The position numbers were made by a program, and so were the translations under genes. Source: Pseudomonadota bacterium (lineage in GTDB: Bacteria > Pseudomonadota > Alphaproteobacteria > SMXQ01). From it: a stretch of DNA of 52,596 nucleotides. Positions 1-7,876 of the stretch are shown piece after piece. Below the pieces are notes generated by a model. It was given only the letters and a program-made list of their open reading frames with translations. It was not told the DNA's origin and searched no databases. The stretch lies in the NCBI GenBank assembly GCA_022566265.1, contig JADFJG010000004.1, positions 29,096 to 81,691 of the forward strand, written 5' to 3'. Each line of letters opens with the position of its first letter. Within the stretch, counting starts at the first letter, position 1.

Positions 1-143
1 CAAAGGTTGAAACAGCGCCGGCAACTGTGACAGATGTCGAAGACGCGGCGCAACTCGGCGTCGATCTTGTCCGCGTCCAGATAATCCGGCTCCCGCCAGC
101 CGATCGGATGGCGTACCGGCGCCTCGAGACCGCCTTCTCTCAT
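1..143 (-). CDS. Partial N-terminus of a (Fe-S)-binding heterodisulfide-reductase/GlpC-like oxidoreductase
   Basis: Only the first 47 codons are in the window; the gene runs off the left edge. The reading frame begins at an ATG at 143 with MREGGLEAP and reaches [12 protein letters not shown], a Cys-x2-Cys-x2-Cys cluster whose fourth Cys would be the next, cut-off codon. This is the first 4Fe-4S site of GlpC/heterodisulfide-reductase-related electron-transfer proteins. In alphaproteobacteria such a protein commonly follows a rubrerythrin gene, as here (104 bp downstream of the rubrerythrin stop on the same strand). I infer that it passes electrons in peroxide or iron stress metabolism. No strong Shine-Dalgarno is visible before the ATG. 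The frame falls below usual length cut-offs because it is truncated. Confidence 0.75.
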   Translation of the reverse strand, partial: MREGGLEAPVRHPIGWREPDYLDADKIDAELRRVFDICHSCRRCFNL

Positions 144-203
144 GTCATCGACCCAGACTTCATGTCTTGCGCATCGGTGCCGGGGGCACCGATGGGCGAC
201 GGT

Positions 204-234
204 AAAGCGAGGCCGGCAAGCCGGACCCCGCTTT
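204..234 (-). terminator. Hairpin between rubrerythrin and the Fe-S gene
   Basis: Downstream of the rubrerythrin stop the minus-strand sequence can pair AAAGCG with CGCTTT around an inner CCGGC/GCCGG stem. A short T run follows the 3' arm. It could be a weak terminator or an mRNA-stabilising hairpin that sets different levels of the two genes. Only the pairing is seen directly. Confidence 0.35.
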
Positions 235-247
235 TAGCCCCCGGGCC

Positions 248-670
248 CTATCCGTCCAGGGTGTCGAGCGCCTTCTGGAACCGCCCGGCGTGGGACTTCT
301 CGGCCTTGGCGAGGGTCTCGAACCAGTCGGCGACTTCGTCGAACCCCTCTTCGCGCGCCGAACGCGCCATGGAGGGATACATATCGGTATATTCGAAGGT
401 CTCTCCGGCGATCGCGGCGCCGAGGTTGGCCTTGGTGTTGCCGATCGGCTCGCCCGTCGCCGGGTCGCCCACCTCCTCGAGGAACTCCAGGTGGCCGTGG
501 GCGTGGCCGGTTTCCCCTTCGGCCGTCGAACGGAAAACCGCGGAGACATCGTTGTAGCCTTCGATGTCGGCCTTCCGGGCGAAATACAAATATCTGCGAT
601 TGGCCTGGGATTCCCCAGAGAACGCGTCTTTAAGGTTCTGCTCCGTCTTGGTTCCTTTCAACGAGGCCAT
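248..670 (-). CDS. Rubrerythrin (ferritin-like diiron protein without rubredoxin domain)
   Basis: This 140-residue cytoplasmic four-helix diiron protein probably reduces hydrogen peroxide or stores/handles iron. The ferritin-like ligand segments are visible: GESQANRRY near residue 20, [10 protein letters not shown] near 53, [11 protein letters not shown] near 90 and AEKSHAGRF near 122. The C-terminal rubredoxin-like CxxC domain of classical rubrerythrins (about 190 residues) is absent, so electrons must come from another protein, perhaps the Fe-S protein encoded downstream. The start at 670 is chosen because a strong GGAGGGGAG ribosome binding site lies just upstream; a frame extended to 754 has none. 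A perfect Irr operator (ICE) lies about 115 bp upstream, with irr itself beyond, so iron-dependent control by Irr is strongly suggested. Confidence 0.92.
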   Translation of the reverse strand: MASLKGTKTEQNLKDAFSGESQANRRYLYFARKADIEGYNDVSAVFRSTAEGETGHAHGHLEFLEEVGDPATGEPIGNTKANLGAAIAGETFEYTDMYPSMARSAREEGFDEVADWFETLAKAEKSHAGRFQKALDTLDG

Positions 671-785
671 TCTCCCCTCCTTCATTCCATAGATGTGGGT
701 GACTTCGGATGTGGCAAGCCAGGGCGCACGGGCGGCCCCACCTTCCAAGTCCATATATATGTGCTCCAGACGCCCCGAGTCAATA

Positions 786-804
786 GTTTAGAATATTTCT
801 AAAC
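786..804. promoter_or_regulatory. ICE box (iron control element), Irr operator
   Basis: GTTTAGAATATTTCTAAAC is a perfect inverted repeat (8-bp arms, 3-bp spacer) that exactly matches the published ICE consensus TTTAGAA-N3-TTCTAAA bound by alphaproteobacterial Irr. It lies between irr (stop at 830) and the rubrerythrin start (670), in the expected promoter region of the rubrerythrin. Irr normally acts here under low iron, by repression or activation depending on position relative to the promoter. Confidence 0.88.
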
Positions 805-829
805 AACGTTTTATAGGGCCGAAATTACT

Positions 830-1255
830 TCAAGATTTTGGGTTGTCCGAGACCCGGATGACGACGTCGACGCGCTCGAGCAAGGTGCCCTCGGGCAGTT
901 TGGGAAGCTTGGTGATGGTAATGTCCTTGGCGTCGATGTCCAAAAGCCGGTGGGAGTCCTCGAAGAAGAAGTGATGGTGGTCGGAGGTGTTGGTGTCGAA
1001 ATAGGAGCGGCCCGAGGAGACGATGATCTCACGCAGAATCCCGGCTTTGGTGAACTGGTGCAAGGTGTTGTAGACAGTGGCGAGAGAGACCCGGATGCCC
1101 GCCCCCGACGCCTGGTTGTGAAGCTGTTCCGCCGAGAAGTGGTGGTCCCCCGCGTCGAACAACAGCTTCGCCAGCGCCATGCGCTGGCGGGTCGGGCGCA
1201 GCCCCACCTGTTTCAGACGGTCGATCACCTGGCTGTATGGACGCTGCATCGGCAT
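830..1255 (-). CDS. irr: Iron response regulator Irr (Fur family)
   Basis: This 141-residue Fur-superfamily transcription factor senses iron status, in Irr proteins through haem. The N-terminal winged helix contains GLRPTRQRMALAKLLF and VSLATVYNTLHQFTKAG. The C-terminal dimerisation part contains the histidine-rich HHHFFF motif of Irr, and there is no CxxC zinc site. Irr rather than Fur or PerR is indicated by the RPTRQRMALAKLLF and YFDTNTSDHHHF blocks and by the ICE box next door. Two starts are possible, 1255 (MPMQRP) and 1249 (MQRP); neither has a clear Shine-Dalgarno. A near-consensus sigma-70 promoter ends only about 12 bp before the first ATG, so the mRNA leader is very short. Confidence 0.88.
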   Translation of the reverse strand: MPMQRPYSQVIDRLKQVGLRPTRQRMALAKLLFDAGDHHFSAEQLHNQASGAGIRVSLATVYNTLHQFTKAGILREIIVSSGRSYFDTNTSDHHHFFFEDSHRLLDIDAKDITITKLPKLPEGTLLERVDVVIRVSDNPKS

Positions 1256-1267
1256 ATCCGGTATATA

Positions 1268-1296
1268 ATTATAATGCTTCGAAATTAAAGCGTCAA
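1268..1296 (-). promoter_or_regulatory. Sigma-70 promoter of irr
   Basis: On the minus strand TTGACG (1296-1291) is separated by exactly 17 bp from TATAAT (1273-1268), a near-perfect housekeeping promoter. The expected transcription start near 1261 leaves only about 6 nt before the first ATG of irr. This is one of the clearest promoters in the window. Confidence 0.7.
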
Positions 1297-1380
1297 AAAC
1301 GGCCTCGGCTCATTAACCCTGACCCTATCGCCCCGTTCCGCCCCTTCAATCCACGTGGAAAGCACCCTGGCGGAGCCGGC

Positions 1381-2778
1381 TCAGTCGCCGGTCTTCAGGC
1401 GATCGACCAATTCGCGCACCGTCGGGATGAAGCCGTTGGCGTAAAAGGGGTCGGTCTTGAAGCGATAGGCGTTATGACCCGCGAACATCAATTGAGACTC
1501 GACGTCGCCGTCGTGGGCGATCGACTGCAGGGTCTTCTGGATGCAGAACGAGCGCGGGTCCGTCTTCTTGCCGGTGCTCCCTTTCTCGTTCTGAGCCCAG
1601 TTGGAGAAGCGACAGGCGGAAAGGCATCCCATGCACTCGACCTGATCGGTGCGAATCTGGCGCGCCTTTTCCGGGGTCACGAAGACGAGGGTCGAATCCG
1701 GCGTGCGCAGCGAATCGGTATAGCCCTCCTCGACCCAGTTCGCGGCGCGGTGCTTATCGGCGGCGGTAAGATAGACCAGACGCCCGCGGGCGCCGACCGG
1801 AAATTCGGTGTCGAGATCGCCGACGGGCCTGACGGCATAGGCGACCTGGCGGTCGCTTCGCTGGCGCAATTCCTTGATGAAATCGTTGTTGACGGCCGAT
1901 GAGTAAAATCCGGTGGGACTGAATCTGTTGAGGAAGACGTCGCCTTCCACGAGCCTGAGGACCTTCTGCTTCCATTGATCGGAGATCGGGCTTTCCTCGG
2001 TCAGCAACGCCCGGGTGCCGAACTGAAATACGATGGGGCCGAGCTCCGGATTGTCGATCCAGTCCGCCCACTCGCGCAGGTACCACACCCCGCCGGCCAT
2101 CACTATGGGCGTCTCCGCCAGGCCGTAATCCCGCATCAGGTTGCGGAGGTCCCTGACCCGGGGAAAGGGAACCTCCGGCCGCTCCGGATCCTCACTGTTG
2201 GAAAGCCCGTTATGACCGCCGGCTTTCCAGGGGTCCTCGTAGACGACGCCGCCCAGCCACTCCGAGAACTTGTGATAGGCCCGCTTCCACAAGGCCCTGA
2301 AGGCACGGGCCGAGGACACGATGGGATAGTAGTAGACCCCGAAGCGGGAGCATATCTCGGCCATGCGGTACGGCATGCCGGCGCCGCCGGTCACTCCGTG
2401 GATCAGTCCCTTGGCGCCCTCGAGCACCCCTTTGAGAACGCGCTCCGAGGCGCCCATCTCCCACAGGATGTTCATGTGGATGCGCCCTTGGCCATTGGAC
2501 ATCTCATGGGCGATGCGGGCCTGGGTGATGCCGCCCTGGATGGCGTAGACGATCAGTTCCTCGTGGCGCTGGCGCCGGGTCCTGCCCTGATAGACGATCT
2601 CGATCAGCTTGCCGTAATCGTCACGGGAATCGGCGTTGACGGCCGAAAAGGTGCCGATTCCGCCGGTGGCGGCCCAGGCGCCCGAGCTTTCGCCGTTGGA
2701 GATGGAAATGCCCTTGCCCCCCTCGAGCAGCGGCAAGACTTCCCGTCCCGAAATCATCATTGAATTAAACGGTTTCAC
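1381..2778 (-). CDS. NAD(P)H-dependent flavin oxidoreductase, nitronate monooxygenase-like
   Basis: This 465-residue protein belongs to the 2-nitropropane dioxygenase/nitronate monooxygenase (YrpB) TIM-barrel family, which binds FMN. Family features include VTGGAGMPYRMAEIC near residue 135, TPIVMAGGV near 225 and the glycine-rich FQFGTRALLTEESP near 255. Beyond the usual roughly 330-residue barrel it has a C-terminal extension with CMGCLSACRFS near residue 383, a Cys-x2-Cys-x3-Cys group that may bind metal or an Fe-S cluster. The listed start is GTG (2778), directly after AGGA; ATG codons at 2760 and 2757 are alternatives. It is monocistronic, flanked by irr and the glycerophosphodiesterase. 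The substrate is unknown; detoxification of nitronates is a family-based guess. Confidence 0.8.
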   Translation of the reverse strand: MKPFNSMMISGREVLPLLEGGKGISISNGESSGAWAATGGIGTFSAVNADSRDDYGKLIEIVYQGRTRRQRHEELIVYAIQGGITQARIAHEMSNGQGRIHMNILWEMGASERVLKGVLEGAKGLIHGVTGGAGMPYRMAEICSRFGVYYYPIVSSARAFRALWKRAYHKFSEWLGGVVYEDPWKAGGHNGLSNSEDPERPEVPFPRVRDLRNLMRDYGLAETPIVMAGGVWYLREWADWIDNPELGPIVFQFGTRALLTEESPISDQWKQKVLRLVEGDVFLNRFSPTGFYSSAVNNDFIKELRQRSDRQVAYAVRPVGDLDTEFPVGARGRLVYLTAADKHRAANWVEEGYTDSLRTPDSTLVFVTPEKARQIRTDQVECMGCLSACRFSNWAQNEKGSTGKKTDPRSFCIQKTLQSIAHDGDVESQLMFAGHNAYRFKTDPFYANGFIPTVRELVDRLKTGD

Positions 2779-3015
2779 TCCTCGATCCCAAATCCGCGAT
2801 ATGAGTCAACCGCCGGCAACCAAGCCCCAGACCAGCTGCCGGGCCGCATTTTGTAATTATTCTAGTAACCTATATATGAACCGGATATGCAAAAGGCGAG
2901 TCCCGGCTACAACTAAAAACTACATGCAAAACCTGACGTTAAGTGGGGGTAAGTATCCGGGCAAAGGTGAGTATAGCAAGGTGATCGACCGTTGCCGGGT
3001 TTTTCTCGGATGACA

Positions 3016-3054
3016 TTCCTTAAAGACCTTCCTTAAAGACTGGCCTTAAAGACC
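3016..3054 (+). repeat. 13-bp tandem repeat x3 across a stop codon
   Basis: Three consecutive 13-bp units (3016-3028, 3029-3041, 3042-3054) share CCTTAAAGAC. The third overlaps the stop codon of the glycerophosphodiesterase gene (minus strand, TAA at 3048-3046), so the duplication has copied the gene end into downstream DNA. Confidence 0.85.
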
Positions 3055-3783
3055 GGCCAAAAGCAGGTCCGGCACGTCGGTGATGACGCTGTCGACGCCC
3101 CAGGAGATGAGTTCCCGCGCGCGGGCCGGTTCGTTCACCGTGTAGACCAGGAGCCCCAGCCCCTCATCCTTGATCCGCCGCGCACGAGCCCGGTTCAGCG
3201 CCTGGTGATTGCAATGAAGGCTGAAGCAGCCCAGCGCCCGCGCCGCGCTCTCCCATCCCGGCGTCAGACGGGACAGCAAAAGGCCAAGCGGCAGCTCGGC
3301 CGCCGTCTCGCGCGCCGCCTCGAGCACCTCGGTGCTGAAACTCGACAGCAGGGGCAAGCCCGCGTCCCGTCGTCCCGATCGCGCCGCGATACCGGCGGCG
3401 CATCGTCCCGCTTCGCGTTCCCGGCCCGGGGTCGGCTTGACCTCGATATTGGCGCCGAGCCCGAGACCGCCGAGAATCTCCAATGCCTCTTCCAGGCTCG
3501 GCACCCTTTCGCCGGCGTAACCGCCGCCGGCTTCGAACCAGGAACCGGCGTCGAGCGCCCCGAGTTCCGCCATGTCGCGATCGGCGACTCTGCCCATGCC
3601 GTTCGTCGTCCGCTCCAGATCGGCGTCATGGATGACGGCGAGGCGCGAATCGCGGGTGATGCGGACATCGAACTCGACCCATCCGGCACCCGCCTGCTTG
3701 GCCTTGTGGAAACCCCCGAGGGTGTTTTCCGGCGCCAGGGCGGCGGCGCCCCGGTGTCCGATGATCTTCGGCAGTTCGCTCAT
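3046..3783 (-). CDS. ugpQ: Glycerophosphodiester phosphodiesterase
   Basis: This 245-residue GDPD-family TIM-barrel enzyme hydrolyses glycerophosphodiesters to glycerol-3-phosphate and an alcohol. The signature IIGHRGAAALAPENT (residues about 6-20) holds the catalytic His and Arg, followed by VEFDVRITRDSRLAVIHD with Glu/Asp metal ligands and the second His. LVYTVNEPARARELISWGVDSVITDVPD closes the barrel. No signal peptide is seen, so it is cytoplasmic like UgpQ. The ATG at 3783 directly precedes the conserved core; a longer frame to 3846 would overlap the end of pnp by 20 bp. It follows pnp on the same strand and may be cotranscribed. The symbol is by family; substrate range is not determinable. 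Confidence 0.85.
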   Translation of the reverse strand: MSELPKIIGHRGAAALAPENTLGGFHKAKQAGAGWVEFDVRITRDSRLAVIHDADLERTTNGMGRVADRDMAELGALDAGSWFEAGGGYAGERVPSLEEALEILGGLGLGANIEVKPTPGREREAGRCAAGIAARSGRRDAGLPLLSSFSTEVLEAARETAAELPLGLLLSRLTPGWESAARALGCFSLHCNHQALNRARARRIKDEGLGLLVYTVNEPARARELISWGVDSVITDVPDLLLAGL

Positions 3784-3826
3784 TTCGCGAGTGAGGGAAC
3801 CCCCCACCGGCGCAAAACCTAGAGCC

Positions 3827-5983
3827 CTATCCGGCCGCCTTGGCATCGCGCGGCTTGTCCCCGGATTTGTCGGCGCCTCCCCCGGTCAGGTCTTCGCCGG
3901 TCTCCTGATCGACGGCGCGCATGCTCAGTCTCACCTTGCCGCGGTCATCGATGCCGAGCACCTTGACCTTGACGGTGTCGCCTTCGTTCACCACGTCGGT
4001 GACCTTGTTGACCCTTCCTGGCAACAGTTCGCTGATATGCACCAAGCCGTCCCGCGCGCCGAGGAAATTGACGAAGGCGCCGAAGTCGAGGACCTTCACC
4101 ACCTTGCCGGAGTAGATGACCCCCTCTTCCGGCTCGGCGACGATGGAGCGGATCCATTCGATGGCCTTTTCCGAGGCCTCGTTATCGACCGCCGCCACCT
4201 TGATGGTGCCGTCGTCCTCGATGTCGATCTTGGCGCCGGTGACTTCGCAGATCTCGCGAATGATCTTGCCGCCGGTGCCGATGACCTCGCGGATCTTATC
4301 GCGCGGGATGACGATGATGGTGATCCTGGGGGCGTTCTCGCTGACCTGATCGCGGGCGCCGCCGAGCGATTTGGCCATCTCGCCGAGGATATGCAGACGC
4401 CCCTCGCGCGCCTGTTCGAGGGCGATTTTCATGATCTCCTCGGTGATCGAGGTGATCTTGATGTCCATCTGCAACGACGTGATGCCATCGGCGCTTCCGG
4501 CGACCTTGAAATCCATGTCGCCGAGATGGTCCTCGTCGCCGAGGATATCGGAAAGGACGGCGAATTTTTCCCCTTCCTTGATCAGGCCCATGGCGATTCC
4601 GGCGACCGATTTGGGTACCGGAACGCCGGCGTCCATCAACGAAAGCGATGTGCCGCAAACCGTCGCCATGGAAGAGGAGCCGTTGGATTCGGTGATCTCG
4701 GAGACCACCCGGATGGTGTAGGGGAAATCATCCTTCGACGGCATCACCGCCTTCAACGCCCGCCAGGCGAGCTTGCCGTGACCGATCTCGCGGCGCCCCG
4801 GCGAGCGCAGGAAAGACGCCTCGCCCACCGAATAGGGCGGGAAGTTGTAATGCAGCAGGAAATGTTCGCGGTAATCCCCGGCAAGCGCATCGATGATCTG
4901 TTCGTCCTGGCCGGTGCCAAGCGTGGTGACGACCAACGCCTGGGTCTCGCCGCGGGTGAAAAGCGCGCTGCCATGGGCCCGGGGCAGGACCCCGACCTCG
5001 CACTGGATGGGACGCACCGTCTTGGTATCGCGCCCATCGATGCGCCGGCCGGTCTCCAATATGGAGCCACGCACGATGTCCTTCTCCAGACCCTTGAACA
5101 GCGCCGACAATAATTCCGGTTCGAACTCTTCCGCCTTCAACCGCTCGAGCATCGCCGCCTTGACCCCGTTGATCTTTTCGCGCCGGACCCCCTTGTCGAC
5201 CTCGTCATAGGCGGCGCGCAGTTCGCTTTCGCCAAGCTCCTTCACCCGCCGGGTGGCGTTTTCGAGTTCCGCCGGCGGATCGGGCAAATCCCAGGGCGCT
5301 TTCGCGCATAGCTCGGCGAGGTCGATGATGAGGTCGATGACCGGCTGGAATTGCTGGTGGCCGAAAGTGACGGCGCCGAGCATAACCTCTTCCGAAAGCT
5401 CGCTGGCCTGGGACTCGACCATCAACACCCCTTCCTGGGTGCCGGCGACGACGAGATCGAGGTCCGAATTCGCCAAGTCGTCGATTTCGGGATTGAGGAC
5501 ATATTCGCCGTCGATTCGGCCGACCCTGGCGGCGGCGATCGGCCCCATGAAGGGGATGCCCGAAAGGGTCAGCGCCGCCGAGGCGCCGACCAAGGCGACG
5601 ATGTCCGGATCGTTCTCCAGATCATGGCTCACCACCGTGCAGATCACCTGGGTCTCGTTGCGGAACCGCGGATGGAACAGGGGGCGGATGGGCCGGTCGA
5701 TCAGGCGCGAGGTCAGGGTTTCCTTCTCGCTGGGCCGGCCTTCGCGTTTAAAAAAACCGCCGGGAATCTTGCCGGCGGCAAAGGTCTTTTCCTGGTAGTT
5801 GATGGTCAGCGGGAAAAAGTCGATCCCCACGCGCGGTTCCCTCTGGGCGACGGCGGTGCAAAGCACGGTGGTCTCGCCGTAAGTGGCGAGAACGGCGCCG
5901 TCGGCCTGGCGGGCGATCTTCCCGGTCTCGAGGACCAGCTTGCGCCCCGCCCATTCGATTTCTTTCCTATGCACGTCAAACAT
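3827..5983 (-). CDS. pnp: Polynucleotide phosphorylase
   Basis: This is a full-length 718-residue 3'-5' exoribonuclease that phosphorolytically degrades RNA as a homotrimer and joins the degradosome. Two RNase PH-like domains are present; [11 protein letters not shown] and [14 protein letters not shown] mark the first, and [15 protein letters not shown] with MDAGVPVP mark the second. These are followed by a KH domain ([15 protein letters not shown], near residue 560) and an S1 domain ([18 protein letters not shown], near 625). The start has a good GGAAGGAAG ribosome binding site. It lies 109 bp after rpsO, the classic rpsO-pnp arrangement. The first PNP domains usually autoregulate this mRNA in its leader, but no site can be assigned here. 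Confidence 0.97.
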   Translation of the reverse strand: MFDVHRKEIEWAGRKLVLETGKIARQADGAVLATYGETTVLCTAVAQREPRVGIDFFPLTINYQEKTFAAGKIPGGFFKREGRPSEKETLTSRLIDRPIRPLFHPRFRNETQVICTVVSHDLENDPDIVALVGASAALTLSGIPFMGPIAAARVGRIDGEYVLNPEIDDLANSDLDLVVAGTQEGVLMVESQASELSEEVMLGAVTFGHQQFQPVIDLIIDLAELCAKAPWDLPDPPAELENATRRVKELGESELRAAYDEVDKGVRREKINGVKAAMLERLKAEEFEPELLSALFKGLEKDIVRGSILETGRRIDGRDTKTVRPIQCEVGVLPRAHGSALFTRGETQALVVTTLGTGQDEQIIDALAGDYREHFLLHYNFPPYSVGEASFLRSPGRREIGHGKLAWRALKAVMPSKDDFPYTIRVVSEITESNGSSSMATVCGTSLSLMDAGVPVPKSVAGIAMGLIKEGEKFAVLSDILGDEDHLGDMDFKVAGSADGITSLQMDIKITSITEEIMKIALEQAREGRLHILGEMAKSLGGARDQVSENAPRITIIVIPRDKIREVIGTGGKIIREICEVTGAKIDIEDDGTIKVAAVDNEASEKAIEWIRSIVAEPEEGVIYSGKVVKVLDFGAFVNFLGARDGLVHISELLPGRVNKVTDVVNEGDTVKVKVLGIDDRGKVRLSMRAVDQETGEDLTGGGADKSGDKPRDAKAAG

Positions 5984-6092
5984 GTCTTTCTTCCTTCCAA
6001 TGCCGGTCCCGTCCCTATGACGGGCCAGCCTTCTAGCAATTAATATGGCTTCGGCCCAACGCGGCGCGAGGTCATCCCCCCTGGGATTCCTC

Positions 6093-6362
6093 CTATCGGC
6101 GCAGGCCGACGCGTTTGATCAGTTGCGCGTAACGGTCTTCGTTCTTGCGCTTCAGGTAATCCAGCAGCCGCCGGCGTTTTCCGACCATGATGATGAGGCC
6201 GCGCCGGGAATGGTAATCATGCTTGTGGATCTTGAGGTGTTCGGTGAGGTTGCCGATCCTTTCGCTGAGGATCGCGACCTGCACCTCGGGCGACCCGGTG
6301 TCGCCCGTATTCGTCGCGTACTCCTTGACTAGCACGCCTTTTCGCTCGGACGTTATCGACAT
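6093..6362 (-). CDS. rpsO: 30S ribosomal protein S15
   Basis: This 89-residue protein is exactly the usual length. It begins [18 protein letters not shown] and contains [25 protein letters not shown] and the rRNA-binding [19 protein letters not shown] block. S15 binds the 16S rRNA central domain early in small-subunit assembly. GGAGAG lies 8 nt before the ATG. It sits between truB (16 bp upstream) and pnp in the conserved operon. Confidence 0.98.
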   Translation of the reverse strand: MSITSERKGVLVKEYATNTGDTGSPEVQVAILSERIGNLTEHLKIHKHDYHSRRGLIIMVGKRRRLLDYLKRKNEDRYAQLIKRVGLRR

Positions 6363-6378
6363 CGCATCTCTCCGATGG

Positions 6379-7317
6379 TTAGAGATTCAGAACACGCACC
6401 GGACGTATTTCGCCGTGTTCGACCCGGGCCAAAGCCACTGGCTTGCCCCGGGCCATCGCACAGACGACCGTGCCTTCGGATATTTGGCTTGAAGGCTCCG
6501 ATTTGCCGACGCGGAACAACTGCACGGCTTGGCCCTTGCGCAGGGCCTCGGCCTGGTTCTCCGTCAGGGCCAGTGCCGGGATGTCGTCCAGCACGGTCTC
6601 GACCGGAAGCAGGAGTTCCAATTGCGCCGCACTATGCCCCAGCGCGACGAGTTTATCTAGGGAAATCGCCATGTCCTCGGTGAAGGGATGGACCCGGGTC
6701 CGCCGCAACTGGGCGACGTGGCCAAGGGTGCCAAGCCGGGCCGCCAGATCCCGCGCCAGGCTGCGGATATAGACGCCCTTGGAGCAGATTACCTCGAACT
6801 CAGCGTGGTCCGGGTCGAGGATCCGCAAAAGCTTCAGGTCCCGGATCGTCACCAGGCGGGGCGGCAGCGTGAACCGATTTTCGCCGCGCGCCAGCTTGTA
6901 GGCGCGCCGGCCCTTGACCTTGATGGCCGAAAAGATCGGCGGGACCTGAGAGATTTCACCGACGAAATCGCCGAGCGCCGCCTCGATCTCGTGGGGTTCC
7001 GGGCGCGCCTCGCTGCTTGCCGTCACCTCGCCCTCGGCGTCCTCGGTGGTGCGCGCCTCGCCCCAACGCAAAGAGAAGCGGTAGGTCTTCTCGCCGCTCA
7101 TGACATAGGAGACGGTCTTCGTCGCTTCGCCAAGCGCCACCGGCAGGACCCCGGTCGCCAAGGGATCGAGAGTGCCGCCATGGCCGGCCTTGGCGGCGTT
7201 CAGCGCCTTGCGGACACGCGCCACGACCGCCGCCGAGGAGATACCCGTTGGCTTGTCCACCACCAGCCAGCCGTGGATCGGCTGGGAACCCGGCGCCGGC
7301 TTGCGTCTACGCCCCAT
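6379..7317 (-). CDS. truB: tRNA pseudouridine(55) synthase
   Basis: This 312-residue enzyme makes pseudouridine 55 in the T loop of tRNAs. [13 protein letters not shown] opens the fold, and [15 protein letters not shown] carries the catalytic aspartate at residue 51. [18 protein letters not shown] and the C-terminal [13 protein letters not shown] with a PUA-like end ([15 protein letters not shown]) follow. The start overlaps the 3' end of rbfA by 11 bp, which indicates translational coupling inside the operon. Confidence 0.97.
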   Translation of the reverse strand: MGRRRKPAPGSQPIHGWLVVDKPTGISSAAVVARVRKALNAAKAGHGGTLDPLATGVLPVALGEATKTVSYVMSGEKTYRFSLRWGEARTTEDAEGEVTASSEARPEPHEIEAALGDFVGEISQVPPIFSAIKVKGRRAYKLARGENRFTLPPRLVTIRDLKLLRILDPDHAEFEVICSKGVYIRSLARDLAARLGTLGHVAQLRRTRVHPFTEDMAISLDKLVALGHSAAQLELLLPVETVLDDIPALALTENQAEALRKGQAVQLFRVGKSEPSSQISEGTVVCAMARGKPVALARVEHGEIRPVRVLNL

Positions 7318-7801
7318 GGCGTTTGGTCCCGCCCGATGCCGCCTCGCCGGGCTTCACCGCGCCCGGGGCGCCCGGGGCGACGGCGGCGCTCTCCTCATTG
7401 GCGGCCAGACCCTTACCGATGTCGCGGGCGACCGCCGGATCGCGCAACAGGGACTCGATGTGCGACACGTACTCGAATGACATATCGGGCTCGAAGGAGA
7501 CCGTGGGGACGAATCTCATGCGCACCTCGCGCGCGATCTGACCGCGGAAATAGGGCGCGGCGCGGCGCAGCGCCGAGATCACCGCATCCACGTTGGCGCC
7601 GCCCAACGGGGTGACGAACACGGTGGCGCTCTTGAGGTCGGCGCTGGCGCGGACTTCGGTGACGGTGATCGGAACGCCGGCGAGGTCCGGATCGCGGAAG
7701 CTCGCGCGCTCCAGTATCCGCGCGATCCCATGGCGCAGTTCCTCGCCGACGCGAAGCTGACGCTGGGAAGGGGTTTGGTCATGCCGTCTTTTCGAGCCCA
7801 T
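7307..7801 (-). CDS. rbfA: 30S ribosome-binding factor A
   Basis: This 164-residue KH-fold assembly factor for 16S rRNA 5' end maturation and cold adaptation. SQRQLRVGEELRHGIARILER near the N-terminus and ITVTEVRASADLKSATVFVTPLGG in the middle are family hallmarks. The C-terminal 40 residues (Ala/Gly/Pro rich) are low complexity and vary in alphaproteobacteria. It lies 75 bp after infB and overlaps truB. Confidence 0.95.
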   Translation of the reverse strand: MGSKRRHDQTPSQRQLRVGEELRHGIARILERASFRDPDLAGVPITVTEVRASADLKSATVFVTPLGGANVDAVISALRRAAPYFRGQIAREVRMRFVPTVSFEPDMSFEYVSHIESLLRDPAVARDIGKGLAANEESAAVAPGAPGAVKPGEAASGGTKRHGA

Positions 7802-7876
7802 CTCAACCGGCTTTGATAATTAAAACAACAACATAGTTGGCGCTAAATCCGCAACGCGTCGTCCGCCACGGGCGAC

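Noticed and set aside
3818-3838. CTATCCGG next to the pnp stop as another copy of the repeat-element end
   Set aside because: The match is short (core broken by C for A), and CTATCC arises naturally from a Gly-stop codon pair on the minus strand, as also at 248.
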